From the NCBI GenBank assembly GCA_022606425.2, contig JAHDVF020000415.1, positions 186,001 to 250,000 on the forward strand: 64,000 nt of DNA, written 5' to 3'. The DNA is from Lepidostoma basale (Eukaryota > Arthropoda > Insecta > Trichoptera > Lepidostomatidae). The translations under genes were made by a program, and so were the position numbers. Positions 21,301-35,500 of this stretch are shown piece after piece. The notes beneath the pieces were generated by a model. That model was not told the DNA's origin. It made no database searches and worked only from the letters and a program-made list of their open reading frames with translations. The number at the start of each line of letters is the position of its first letter. The first letter of the stretch is position 1.

Positions 21301-21549
21301 AGCATAGTGAAAGCTCCATATTTTATTATAGGTTCTGATAAATATTTTTGTCATGATGCGTAATATTGGTGTTTATACCTGCGTCCCAAGGTCCACTCTG
21401 GTCCGTCTAATACAACACACAATCTACACCACTCTCACTTTTTCATCATCTTCTGAACTGGATGGTTGTAATCACATTGCTGTTGTGAATGTTTCAATTT
21501 AATATTTTTATTTTATTATGTTTTTACTATGTTTTTTTTAGGATATAAT

Positions 21550-21977
21550 ATGGAAAAACAAGTATATGAGAACTGACAGTAAGGTCAGAATGTATAAAAC
21601 CTGCGTAAGGCCTATACTGACATATACCATTGAGACCAGAGCGGATACCACAAGAACGAAGGCTAAAGTACGGGTGGCAGAGATGAGGATGCTGAGGATG
21701 ATAGCAGGAAAGACTATTCGCGATAGGGTGAGGAATACGGCCATCCGCGAGATCTGCAAGGTGGAGGATGTCGTGAGATGGGGCAGACAACGCAGAAGAT
21801 ACTGGAATGCAGAGGATGGATCCCACCAGAATCCCACACACTGTGGCGCATCAGATTCCTGCCGGCTGCCGTCCCCCCGGAAGACCGCCGAAGAGATGGA
21901 GAGATAGTTGGGAGTCAAGAGAGGCCAGCCTGATTTCAGGAATAGACCAAAGGTCTATAAGGAGAAGAAGAAGAAGA
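21550..21977 (+). mobile_element. LINE D copy with (GAA)n tail
   Basis: The frame 21566-21907 encodes VRMYKTCVRPILTYTIETRADT..AEMRMLRMIAGKTIRDRVRN.. and then, after a frame change, RPPGRPPKRWRDSWE. It ends in GAAGAAGAAGAAGA immediately before the TTAA of the next element. Confidence 0.75.
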
Positions 21978-21993
21978 TGTTTTTATTCTTTAA

Positions 21994-22569
21994 CCCATTG
22001 CAACACAAAGCTGGCGAATCGCCGGTTTGTCTTTGAAGTGATTTTTTTTACATTAAAACTGATGACAATAACTTTATTCATAAAAATGACGTAAATATGT
22101 ATATTTCGGTTACTGATTTCATAATAAAATGTAATAAAAAAAAATATTACGATATTTTAACATCTGTCAACACCTCCAAAATGGCCGAACGCACTCGTAA
22201 ACAAACTCGTCGCGCTTGTAATATTTCATCAAATGAGTATGAAATACAGCGAATCCTTTTGGAAAGTGGCAGTGAGAATGAAGTTGATTAATATTCTAGT
22301 GATTCTAGTATTCGCCTTCAAACAATGTTTTGGAGCGTTCTAATAGTGTCTCTTCACATGCCAGAATGCTTTAAAGCTTATCACACTCTTCCAAAACTAC
22401 CTGGGGATGAGCCATAATGATCTAGCTTACCAACAAAAAAAAATTATGCTTTTATGTTTTACCATTTTTATTTTGTGTGTAATTTAGTCTTAAGTAATAA
22501 AAAAATGAGACAAAATTAAATAATATGTTGTATGAACAAATATTTCATCTTTATTAGTGGTGCAATGGG
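21994..22569 (+). mobile_element. piggyBac-like nonautonomous element with TTAA ends
   Basis: TTAA flanks both ends (21990-21993 and 22570-22573). Terminal inverted repeats are CCCATTGCAACACAA and, from the right, CCCATTGCACCACTA (13 of 15 match). Inside, 22097-22291 encodes a Lys/Arg-rich stretch and then ISSNEYEIQRILLESGSENEVD, which resembles the acidic N-terminus of piggyBac transposases. The catalytic part is missing, so this is a 576-bp deletion derivative. A second copy is represented by its right end at 1242-1291. Confidence 0.8.
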
Positions 22570-22737
22570 TTAACTTAAATGTGTAATTATATAAAATGTG
22601 AAAAATAACAAATAACGTAAATTATAAACAATCTTTTATTATCATAATGGTTTTTATTTTACCTAAATAGGATGACTAATATTAGAGATATACATATTTT
22701 TATAACAGCTACGCGTAGGCCGCAAGTCAAGCGAATA

Positions 22738-22905
22738 TTTGCTCGGGCAGTGGGCTAACTTTGGACGAAAGGACGAGAGAAGAATTGTTAAAATGTTGTA
22801 TACAAGCAGTGTGAGTGGGAAGAGAAGTCTTGGAAGACCAAGGAGAGCATGGCCGCATTCCAAGTGGGAAAATCGACAGGTATGTCAGGACCATATTAGT
22901 GGCTT
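22738..22905 (+). mobile_element. LINE A fragment
   Basis: GGCAGTGGGCTAACTTTGG..RRIVKMLYTSSVSGKRSLGRPRRAW is LINE A ORF2 tail. It is truncated by the adjoining LINE B. Confidence 0.6.
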
Positions 22906-23335
22906 TAAAAGCGTACTGCTGTACGAATGTGAGACTTGGAAATCTACCGCGGACTTTATTGGAAAACTCCAGGTGTTTATAAAAAGGTGCCTTCACTCAA
23001 TATTCAAAATCTATTGACCCCAAACAGTATCAAATGCCAATCTCTGGACCATGGCAGGCGAAAAGCCAATTAGAGAACAAGTCGCTAGACGCAAATGGCA
23101 GTGGATCGGTCACACTCTGAGATGGAACCCAGCCTGCATTGCTCAGACTGGTCCCCTATGGGGGAAAGAGGAAGCGAGGCAGTCCTAGAGCCACCTGGAG
23201 CAGAGCCCTGCAGGACGAGGTTAAAGCAGCAGTCACTTGGGATGATGTTAGGCATCAGGCATGCGATAGAGTCGGGTGGAGAAGGTTCCTTGATGCACCA
23301 CGGAGGTGTGACAGGACAAAAAGAAGAAGATGTCA
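22905..23335 (+). mobile_element. LINE B copy
   Basis: The plus strand encodes CETWKSTADFIGKLQVFIKRCLHSIFKIY and, after a break, KWQWIGHTLRWNPACIAQTGPLWGKRKRGSPRATWSRALQDEVKA in shifted frames. The 3' end GTGTGACAGGACAAAAAGAAGAAGATG shows the (GAA)n tail. Confidence 0.75.
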
Positions 23336-23339
23336 GGAC

Positions 23340-23490
23340 AGAACGGTATGGCGGTCCATCTTCTCCGCCTACCCCTTAGTTAGATGTATGAATGTGGAAG
23401 AAGCTAGAGGTGTGTCAGGATAGAGTAGTGTGGCTGTCCATTCTCTCTGCCGATTCTTTCTATGAAACGGCACAATGGTTTGTATTGTAT
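23340..23490 (+). mobile_element. LINE A 3' end, duplicated fragment
   Basis: Two overlapping copies of the LINE A terminal sequence (CCATCTTCTCCGCCTACCCC and CCATTCTCTCTGCC..GAAACGGC) sit just downstream of the Ndc80 stop codon. They may form its 3' untranslated region. Confidence 0.5.
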
Positions 23491-23536
23491 TGTTGTAAGA
23501 AATGAGTGCGCGGGGCTGATAGAGGCTCGACTGTCT

Positions 23537-26500
23537 TCAATTCTTGTTGAGCACGCTTTTGGCTATCGCCACGTACTGCGCGACCAGAGCGCGGGCACGG
23601 GCCTCGCACGTCTGCATAACCATGTCCTCCTCGCCCCTCAACTGCTCGAGCTTCAGGCGCCATCTGTGAATCAAGCAGAATATTACATTTACATATGAAG
23701 CACTCACTTTGTGGTACAGTAGAACCTCGATTATCCGGACTAATTGAGGATAAATCCGGATATTAGAAAAAATATATAATTGACAGAAAAATACAGTATA
23801 TTCAGTGTGAATAATTTTTATTTATTTAGATTTAGAAATAGCTCTATTATAAATTATTTTTTATTAAAAAGTCAATTATCGATTTCTGCTAAAGATAGCT
23901 TTTCTTTTTGAAGCTGCCAAATCGCGAATAGTTTTAAGACATATAAGTTGTCCTGAATTACACTCTTCTTGACTCTCAAACCACCTCATGGCGACATCTA
24001 AACACTGAAAAGCTTCAGAATGTGTAGGACCAATATCTCCCTCCTCGCAAATCTCTTCTTCGTCTTCTCGATCGTGTTCGTGAGGCAGATATTGCTTTAA
24101 TTATTTCCTCTTCTTCTTCTTCGGTGCTACAACCCTTGGTGGGTCTTGGCCTACTCAACAACACCATTATTGCCATTCTAGCTTTTTTGGATAGGCTTTT
24201 GTTTGCGATGACAACTTAAGGTGCGCCATTCACTTGGTTGCCTGCCTCAACCCTTCTTTCAATATCCCTCTCCACTGTAAACATACTACCCAAATACACA
24301 AACTCATCTACTTGCTCAAAAGTTTCACCATTTACGGTAATGTTGCAGACTGTCATGGTTTCTTCTTTTTTAAAATCATTACCTTGGAAATGCTGATAAT
24401 GAAATTAATCAAATTTTAAAGGTTGGTCATGTTAGAAGTCGGAGGAATCGACGTGCGTGTATGACTCGTTGTATGAATGTGGAGGAAGCTAGAGAGGTGT
24501 GCCAGGATAGAGTAGTGTGGCGGTCCATCCTCTCTACCTACCCCTGCGGAGAAACGGCGTGATGGTTTGTTTGTTTGTTACCTTGGACTTATTCACATTC
24601 ATCATCAGATCATTTCGCATGTATACCTCATACATACAATTCACCAGGACTTGTAGTTCATGCTCGTTGTCTGCAAGTAGGACAGCGTCATCCGCATACA
24701 AGAGACAGCTTACTGACACTCCGCTCATTTTGGCACCTACATCCAACCTTTTCAGCTCTCTCATAAAATAAATTATATTACTGATAATTTTTTTAATTGA
24801 AAATACTTGTTTTTTCATAAATCTGACTGACCTCAACTCTTAAGAAGGAGTGGAATTTGCAACTTACTTCTCCTCTTGATCTTCCCAATAATGTCTTGTC
24901 TCCTGGGTCTCCCGCAGAAGCCCGGCCCCTTTGCGAGCCAGCTCCTCGGCCCGTTGCCCCGCGGCTCTCGCCTGCGCCCTCATGGCCGCCGTACGCCCGG
25001 CTTCCCGCGCGCCGCTGCCTGCCGACTGTTCCTCCAGTGCGGAGAGCGCCGAGCGCAGCCCCTGCACGCGCTGCCGTTCAGATTCCTAAAATGAATCGAG
25101 ACATCATTAATATTAAACCAAAAATGTTTGGCGTCTTCCTAGAACGATGTTTCGGAGATCGTTGCAGTCTCTATCTTCAGGATTGTTAAATTTATAACTA
25201 CCCTGAAGATAAGTTACATGGATATACCCAAGATCCTAGAAAACAAATTGCTATCAGCCTAATAATAATAATAATCTTGGAGGTGGCAAGAGAAGGATGA
25301 AAGTAAGATAAATGCCATATAAATTAGATCACTGAGAAGAATGTGCGATAGAAAACGATATTTTTTATTTTTTTTATTTTATTTTTTTTATGTATACAAC
25401 AGGTCGCTTGAACCCAATTACAGTATACAATATATATATTTTTTTTTAGCTATTATATTGATTCTCGTGACATGTGATAGGTAGCCAATCTATCGCCATT
25501 TTATTGTCACGTGAATTCTACACCAGACCAAAGACAGTGTGACAATCACACTGCCATCACCGGGAATCGAACCCGGGACCTTCGATATGGAAGCCAGAGC
25601 TCTTACCACTCTGCCACGAAGGTCGTCCGTCTGAAGTCGATATACGAGGCATGTCCAGAAAGTAAGTGTACCGAGGCTCTCACGACTGGATGGATTTTAT
25701 TTTTGACATGTTGGCTACACTTCCGTGTAGCCTGACCCTTCCCCTCCGCAAAGAGACCGGTTCAAGGTCAGTATGTTGAGAAGTGTCGACGCGACTACAC
25801 GTTTCGTGAAAAATTGACTGTGGATGAACTTTCTGCGATGTTTCCGCAAATCTCCAGATCTCTACTACACGAAACCATCACAGAAACCCTCGGATATCGG
25901 AATCTGCATGCAAGGTGGGTTCCAAAACAGCTGACAAACCGACACAAGTTGAATCGAGTGGAGGCCAGGCAAGAGTTTTTGAGGCGCTGCAAACTCCATG
26001 GAGATGAATTTCTCCGCTCCATCGTTACTGGAGATGAAACTTTGGTTGCACACTACACGCCTGAAACCAAAAGGCAGTCTCAACAGTGACGTCGCATCTC
26101 TTCACCTTCCGCCAAAAAGTTCAAATCCACAATTTCAGCTAAGAAAATCATGGCATCCGTGTTTTGGGACTGTCAAGCCATAATTTTAATTGAATATATG
26201 CCTCAAGGGGAGATCATCAACTCTGCAAGATACTGTGAGACCTTAAAAAATTGCGGAGGGCGATTCAGAACAAGAGGAGAGGCATGCTGACAAAGGGAGT
26301 CTGCCTGCTGCACGACAATGCCAGAAGGAACTGCTCGCCTCGTTTAAATGGGATGTCTTGAACCATCCCGCACATTCCCCTGACCTAGCACCTTCAGATT
26401 ACTATCTCTTTACCTCCCTGAAGCTGCACATGGGTGGAAAAAGGTTTTCAACCGATGAGGAGGTGGAGAAGTAGACGAAGGGGTTGGCAGGAAATTACTT

Positions 26501-29500
26501 GGAGGAAGGCATCAAAAGTTGATACTGCGCTTCACCCCCTGCATTGAGAGGAATGGCGACTATGTCAAAAAATAGCTTACATATGTACTACGGTAACCAC
26601 GTAATTTTTTGTTTAAATAAAAAAAAATTGTAACCTACAAAAATTCAGTACACTTACTTTCTGGATATGCCTCGTAGAATTATTTAATATGGAGTTTTGA
26701 ATCATTGCTCAAGAGACAATCAATGAATAATTCTTATTTTAAATTGAATTATTGATTACCAGTTGAATTTTGACTTGCTGCTTCCGACAGGCCCCCGCGT
26801 CCTTGTTCTGCTGGATGGCTTCCAGCTGCTCCTCCAGTTTGGTCTTGATGGAGGCGAGGGTCTCGTCCATCCTCTCCTTGTTGGCTTCCAGGGCGTTACC
26901 AGCAAGTAGATCCCTGCAAAAATAATTCATATTAAATATCCATGAAACGGATCGTTTTCTAATAAAGGAATAAAGGGTCTATAAGACAGTTTGATTTTGA
27001 TTTGAGATTCTGTAATATATCGTTCTACCACACATACATCTTAGGGACCTCATCTCTACCGCATTTATTCTGCTCTCATCCTTCCATGCTTCGCTTCCAT
27101 ACATTAGGGTTGGGACCAGAACTCCATTGTTAACGGCCGTTTTCGCTTTCATTGATAAATTCTTGTTTCCAATAACTATTTTTAAAGCTGCATTCATTTT
27201 GTTACCCGCACCAACTCTTCTTTCAACGTCACTATCCGTTCGGCCATCCGCTGTGAACATGCTACCTAAATACACAAATTCACTCACCTGCTCCAAGTTC
27301 TCTTCGTTCACACTTATGTTACAATCTGTCATTTGCTCTTCCCTTTCAAAAACTTTGACTTTCCGACATTCATCATTAAATCATTTGACTTGCGTACCTC
27401 ATACATTCTCTACACCAAGACTTGTAATTCGTCCGCACTATCCGCAACGAGAACGGCATCGTCCGCATAAAGCAGACAGTTTACAGACAGATCACTCATC
27501 TTAGCACCAGCATTTATACCTTTAAGTTCTTTCATACACTTGTCCATATACAGATTGAACAACCATGGAGACATCACGCAGCCCTGCTTAACACCCTCCG
27601 TGATATAAAACCAAGGCGTGATGTCTCAATTTACCCTAACACTGGCAGTGCTCCCTTCGTAGAGGGAAGCAACCGCCCGTATCAGTTTTGTGCTCACTCC
27701 GTATTCGGACAAGATTGACCACAGTTTATCTCTGTTCACTCGATTATAGGCTTTTTGCAAATCGACAAATGCACAGAAAAGCTTCAGTCATACACTTGTC
27801 CATATACAGATTGAACAACCACGGAGACATACCCTAATCAAGAAGTATAATTACCTCTCGTCTATGGTGAACTCGTTGAGATTGAATCCAACGGAGAGTC
27901 CGACTGCAACGAGGGATCTGTTCATCGCTATACTGGCAACGAGGGCTTGCTTCTGCAGATGTCCGAGTTCTAGATCTTTCTTATAACTCATCTGAAATAA
28001 AAATTACTCGGTTAGCCCCAGTGGAATAAGTTTGTCATTTACATTAGATTTTTTGTTAATACGGATAATTAATCTAAATCTGAGAACATTTTAATACAGG
28101 AACAGTAATTAAGCCTAAGACAAGTTAAGGAGAGTTTATTTTTATATTTTTAAAATTTATTTAGACATAACTAACTAACTAACTAACCATCACGCCGTCT
28201 CCCCGAAGGGGTAGGCAGAATTAATGGACTGCCACAATTTTCTTCCCTGACATATTTCTCTCGCTTCCTCAACATTCATACATCGTGTCATGCACGCGCG
28301 TCGATTTCTCTGACTCCTCACATGGCCGACATTCAATTTTTGATTTATTTGATTGTGTCACGTTTTCCTCGGTCCTCCGATTCTATTTCTGGTTCCATTT
28401 ACATCGTCAACATATAATTTTTTTTATCATTATTTCTTCATTCATTCTTTCCATATGTCCAAACCATCTTAATGATGCTTTCATTATTTTGTTCATGACA
28501 CCATCATTCGCGCCGCATTCACTTCTTATATTTTCATTCGACACTCTATCATACACAGAGTATCCACACATTTTTCTAAGAGATCTCATTTCTACTGCAT
28601 TTATTCTAAGTTCATCCTTCTTTTGCCAGTTCCATGCTTCGCTTCCATACATAAGGGTCGGTAGAAGAACACCATACAATTAACATCTTTTTTATTATTT
28701 AGACATACAATAGTAAAACTGTATTCCTATGAGTATAATACTCTTTATGGGACAAAATGACAAATAACATATTTAATAATTACACACAGATACACAACAA
28801 TTGTAATACTTTCAGGAAATATCAAAATACAGACTATTAATTAACACATCTTACAAAATTTACAGAAATACAGAAACATTTAGGAAATATCAGACACATA
28901 CTTATAAACCAACATAATACTAACTAACTAACTAACCATCACGCCATTTCCCCGGAGGGGTAGGCAGAGAGGATGGATCGCCACAATGGCCTGTCCTGGC
29001 ATACCTCTCGGGCTTCCTCTACATCCATACATCGTACCACGCACGCACGTCAATTATTCCGACTTCGAATGTGGACGCCTTTTAGTAATTGATTAATTTG
29101 GTCATGCCATGTTTTCCTCGGTCGTCCTCGGCTTCTTTTCCCACTCACGCTGCTTGTGTACAACTTTTTAACCATTCTACTCTCATCCATTCGTTCCATA
29201 TGTCCGAACCATCTCAGGGATCCTTTTTTAATTTTATCCATGATTCAGTCATCTGCCTTACATTTCTTTCTTATTTCATCGTTGGGTATTCTATCATACA
29301 ACATTTTCCCGCACATTCTTCTTAGTGATCTCATTTCTACGGCGTTTATCCTGCTTTCATCCTTCTTTTGCCAGCTCCAAGCTTCACTTCCATATATGAG
29401 GGTTGGCACTAGAACTCCATTGTGTAAACCAACATAATACAAAACTCAGACTTAGAAACTGAAACAGCACGTAATCCCAAGCGATCAGTACATCACATTG

Positions 29501-32500
29501 TCCCATCCGTTTCCTCTAATACATAAAGACCCGTATCAGAAAAGATACTATTTACTGAAAATACATACTGAATGTTATTATAAAATTCTATGTTTTTAAT
29601 AAAATACTGTGGAAATAAATGTATTTGTTCATGATATTAAATGTGTTTTACCATTTGTATTTCGTTGACCAGCTCCCGTTTTGATTCCACAGCCTTGAGG
29701 ATGGTATCCACTTCTGCGAGGACATCCTTCTTCTGCTTGGTCGTCATCTGCTGCTCCGATAGATTCCTCTGAAGCTCCCTGATCTCCGATCTGCGCAAGA
29801 ACCGACATAATAATTAATATAAATAAAAAATGTCCGGCTTCTAGGAGTTTTATTAAGTTTTTTATGGAATGACATATTTCATTATTGTTTATTGAGTCGG
29901 TTGTTGAGTCTTAACGAACAAATTCATTTCCTCCTTGGTTCACTCTATTTCGATTTCTGTTTTGAAAAAAAAAACTAACTAACCATCACATCGTCTCTCC
30001 GAAGGGGTAGGCAGAAAGAATAGACTGCCACACTTTTCTTTCCTGACATATTTCTCTAGCTTCCTCAACATTCATACACCGTGTCATGCACGCGCGTCGA
30101 TTTCTCTGACTCCTCACGTGGCCGACATTCAATATTTGAATTATTTGATCGTGCCACGTTTACCTCGGTCTTCCGATTCTATTTCTAGTTCCATTTACAT
30201 CGTTAACATATAATTTTTAAACCATTCTTTCCTTGTGTCTAAACCATCTTAATGATCCTTTCATTATTTTGTTCATAACACTGTCATGCACGCCGCATTC
30301 TTTTTTATTTATTTATTTATTTTTAAAAATACTAATACCAAGGATTTAAATCAATGATATTAGAATTTATTATTACAATCTTCAATGTGAGCAGAAAATA
30401 GTTCATTATTATGAAGAAGGAATCTGGTCGTGTCCAGGCTTGAACCCAAGTCCCCTGGATCAGGAGCCAAGCGTTCTATCCCCTAGACCACCACCCGATT
30501 CACTTCTTATATTTTCATTCGACACTCTATCATACACAGAGTATCTACACATTCGTTTAAGAGATCTCATTTCTACTGCATTTATTCTACTTTCATCCTT
30601 CTTTTGCCAGTTCCATGCTTCGCTTCCACTCGGTCACGAAGATCGTTTTATTTGCATTGCACTCACTTCTTATATTTGGATTTGATGCACAAAAAAGTAT
30701 TGAATGAGGCTCACTCGAGGCGTTTGGTCTCGTGGGCCCCCGCTTCCAATGTGGCCCTGGCGTTGGACCTCTGAGATTGCTCGGCCCTGAGTGCCCTCTC
30801 CAGCTCGGAGCGGCCCTGCCGCAGCCGCTGAGCCTGCTCTTCAAGGGCCCCCGGACGCGCCCGAAGAGCCGCCTCCAGGTTGCGGGCCTCCATGATCGCG
30901 GGGCTGCTCGTAAGCAGCGTCAGCTCTGAGGGTGGTAACAATATCAGTTTATCATTTACTCAAAAGATATTATAAACATAATTATAGTTTAAGGCATCTA
31001 TTTGAGAGAGGGTATTGCAAAGGATTCTTCATTAACCTTTCCCTTACGGTGTTAAAATAAAAACGCGCGTTCCTGTGTTGGGTAGTCAGTACCCAATCAA
31101 AATTTAGCAATTTTAAATCAGAAAAATAAAAACATTCATAGCTAATCCCCTTGATTAATTATAATTGAAGTAAAAAATTATTATAATTGAGATTTATTTG
31201 CTGAAAACATTAAAAAACCATCTGGCAACGCTCACGGAACGGGCATAGGCCCACTCTGGTTGCAAGCCCGAGAGCTACTGCCGGCGGCAGTGAGAACATT
31301 GAGCTCCTCGCGCTTCCACAGTGAAGTATGCAAGAGTGAGATGCCAATATAGTATCGCGCACTCACAATGCTGTTTATACGCCAATTTGTTTCCGATGTT
31401 CACAAAATACCTCCGATGTACCCGATAAATTCCGATTATTATTAATATTATTTTTTAAATCAATGCGTAAATATATTATGGAGAAATATCTAAAATCTTA
31501 ACCTTGTATTTATTATATTTATAGAGATATTGATGGTTATTAGAAGCAACGTGTAGAAGTTACCCATCATAGGGAAGGGAGGGTTAAAAGCGCTCAAAAT
31601 TTGAAATGGGCTCCGGGCTTTATCTCCCGTAGATGCCATATCATACGTCAATACGCACGCAGTCTAAGGGTCAAAAGAAGAAGAAGGATTTTGCATATAA
31701 ATACAGCAATATTTAAATTCAGTAAATTTTACATTATTATTTTTGTATAGAATCATGTTTACCACCCCTAATCTGTATGTATATAAAGGAGTCAGTTTAT
31801 AATAGTGTCACCAGTCTGTCGATGCCAGTGAGCCTGGCGAAACCATTCGCTGTGGAAATAATGACAAAAATGGAAGTAATAAACATAATTTTAACTAGCA
31901 GAAGAAAGATGAGAGCAGAATAAATGTGGTAGAGATGAGGTCCCTAAGACGTGTGTGTGGTAGAACGATGTAGGACAGAATCTCAAATGCTGATATTAGA
32001 AAGGAATGTAGAGCGAAAGAAGGTATTATGAAAGGATCCCTGCGTTGGTTCGGACATATGGAGCACATGGGTGAAGAAAGAATGGCTAAAAAAGTATACG
32101 TTAACTATGTAAATGGAGTACGGAGTCGAGGCAGACCGAGGAAAACATGGCACGACCAAATTAATCAAATTTTAAAGGTTGGTCATGTTAGAAGCCGGAG
32201 GAATCGACATGCTTGTATGACTCGCTGTATGAATGTAGAGGAATCTTTCGAATGTGGTCGCCTTTTAATAATTGATTAATTTGGTCATGCCATGTTCTCC
32301 TTGGTCATCAACGGCTTCTTGTTCCACTCACGCTGCTTGTGTACAACTTTTTAACCATTCTACTCTCATCCATTCGTTTCATATGTCCAAACCATCTCAG
32401 AGATCCTTTTTTAATTTTATCCATGATGCAAATATTAAAGGTTGGTCATGTCAGAAGTCGGAAGAATCGACGTGTGTGTATGACTCGCTGTATGAATGTA

Positions 32501-35500
32501 GAGGAAGCTAGAGAGGTGTGCCAGGATAGAGTAGTGTGGCAGTCCATTCTCTCTGCCTACCCCTGCGGAGAAACGGCCCGATTGTTGTTGTTGTTATTTA
32601 ATTATAATTTAAAATGAACTTCCACAAAGAGATTAGAGAAAAAGTTTGCTTGGGAACTCCTTACCTGTGATTTTTTCTCTCAGCTTCATGATCTCATTAT
32701 CGGAGATCCCGTGAAGGTCCTTCAGGGCAGCTACGTACGCCTCCAGGTTGGGCCGATAGTCCGGCTCCGCTGGATTCTGGAAACTGAATAACGAGACATT
32801 TTACCTCAGCCACGGGGCTTAAATCACTTCTCCTCAGGTTATGCAATAGAATGCTAAAGTTAACTCAAGTGAATGGTGCACTTAAAGTTATCATCAGAAA
32901 ACAATGGTGTTCTTGTATCGAACCTTACGTTTGGAAGCCAAGTATGGAACTGGCCAAAGAAGGATGAAAGCAGAATAAATGCAGTAGAAATGAGATCTCT
33001 TAGACGGATGTGTGGGAAAATCTGTGTATGATAGAGTATCGAATGAAAGTGTTATGAACAAAATAATGAAAGGATCATTAAGATGGTTTAGACACATGGA
33101 AAAAAGGAATGAAGAAAGAATGGTAAAAAAAGTATATGTTAAATATGTAAATGGAACTAGAAATAGAAGGAAGACCAGAGAAAACGTGGCACGGTCAAAT
33201 AAATCAAAATATTGAATGTCGGCCACGTGAGGAAAATCAACATGCGTGCATGTCACGATGTATGAATGCTAAGAAAGTGAGAGAAATATGTCAGGAAAGA
33301 AAAGTGTGGCAGTCCATTCTTTCTGCCTACCCCTTCAGAGGGACGGCGTGGCGGTTAGTTAGTCAGTTAAGATTGTAGTATAAGATATCTATTGAGAACA
33401 GGTAAAATATAAAAAATATATAATACCAGGAACGCATGAGAGGGTTCGACATTCGGAATACAAGATACTCTCCAAAGTCAAGAGTATTTGTCTTCTGAAC
33501 GTACTTTCACGAATATGAAAGACGTCGATCTCCGAAGCGATAATGTTCAGCAGTTTGATTGCTCTCCCCACCGGCATCACCAGAAACATGTTGGTTCTGC
33601 GTGTTAAGAGATTAAACTGTGCTGACGCTGTCGAAGATAACCTTCCGGAACATAAAGATGGATAGCCTCCAAGATGACGGAATTCTTAAAGAGTCCCCTG
33701 ACAAGTCTGAAGAAATGGGTAAGTCTGCACCCATCCCTTCTTATCTGTAAACTGTTGGTCCCCAGCATGCCCAAGAGGAATGCAGTGGGATAAAGCCACG
33801 GATAGCTACCAAACTCCCTCATGTAGAGATATCTCAGAAATCTTTTCTGAACCCTCTCTAACATGAGCGAGTATCTCGCCTCGTGGGGACTCCATATCAT
33901 CGAGCCACACTCGAGCCGGCTCCAAACCAATGAGTTATAAAGTATTCACATAACATAGGGATTCTTTATAACTCTACCAGTTGGGAGAACAAATCCTAAC
34001 ATTTTCAGTGCAACTCCACATATTCCTTCGATGTGAGTGTGGAAAGTCAGCCTACTTTCATAAACGATACCAAGATCATTTATCGTTGAAACACTCTTAA
34101 CTTGCTGGTTATCCACTGTGTATCTGAAGATAAAATCACTGAGACATTGAAATCAATTTGATTGGTTTTACTCCAGCAGAAGTCTGACTGACAAAATAAA
34201 GACTGTACTTACACCTCCCAGCAGTCTAGATAGTACTGCTGCTTCATGGTGGCTTCCTCGCCCAGCTTCTCCTCTCCGCTGAGCACGCTGAGAGTCATCC
34301 CTTCCGCGATTATGTCCTGCAAACATCCGCAGATTAAAAACGAACGTACAACGGTTTCGTTCTTCCAACTGTCAGGGTTCTCAGAGACACCCGGGTCCTA
34401 TATATGTCGAAATTAGGAAAAGAAAAGCCACTTTCGGGTCAGATTAAATACATAATATAGTATGAAATTTTATAATAACTAGTAATAATATCCTAGATAT
34501 AAACACCTGCAAGTTTAAATGTCGTAATTGAAGCCAATAAAGGAGAAAAAAAAGTATCATTACTAATATTAGTCTCACGCTTAGTCGCTTCCAAGGAAAA
34601 ATCAATAAACAAATTATAATTTTAATGAACTCATTTTTTTATCTTCTTCTTCTTCTTCAAGTGCCCTGTCGGGTCCCCCCAACGTTGGCGATCACCTCGG
34701 CGAACCTGTCCCTGTCCTGCGCCGCTTGGAACAGCTCCTCAACACTTCGGATGCTGGTCCACTCCCTCACGTTTCGCAGCCAGGACATTTGTCTCCTTCC
34801 GGGCCCTCGACGTCCCTCAATTTTTCCCTCCAATATCAGTTGGAGAAGGTGGTACTTTTCCCCACGCAGTATATGACCCAGATGTGAGATCTTTCGAACC
34901 TTGATAGTTGATAACAGTACCCTGTCAACTCTAGCTCGCCTCAGGACTTCGGTATTGGTAACCATGTCTGTCCAGGGAACTCTGAGCATTCGGCGATGGA
35001 GCCACATTTCAAATGCTTCCAGTCTGTTCATTGAGTTAACTTTCAGGGTCCAAGTTTTATTTTTTTATAATCATTACAATTAAGCCGATAGCATTTTTTA
35101 AATAAAAAAAATAATAAAAATAACATGTTCATTTTTGGTTTCCAATCATGAAAAAAAAAATGAAAATACCGTTGAGATTTTTTGTATACGCACTGTCACT
35201 CATAGTATTGCAAACGATCTCCCTGTAGTGAACGGACTATGACCACCAGGAACAAAAATACCAATTTGTTCCAGAACATAGGGCTTCTCAATAGAGCCCC
35301 GAATCAGCTAAATATTCCAAGCATGGCTCCTTCCAAGGCGCGCTGGAAGACCTGGAACTTGTACACTAGACCCTCTGTAAGCGTCCATGCTTTGACTCCA
35401 CGTGTCATGAATGGCAAGACGCAGTGGTTGAAAAATTTGATCTTGTGAAAAAAATAATTATCCCTCCCTTCCCTGTGATGGGTATCTTCTACACGTTGCT

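Noticed and set aside
25507..25626. A tRNA gene on the minus strand
   Set aside because: The internal promoter boxes are perfect, but the acceptor stem does not pair and an unrelated body and A-rich tail follow. It is a SINE head, not a tRNA gene.
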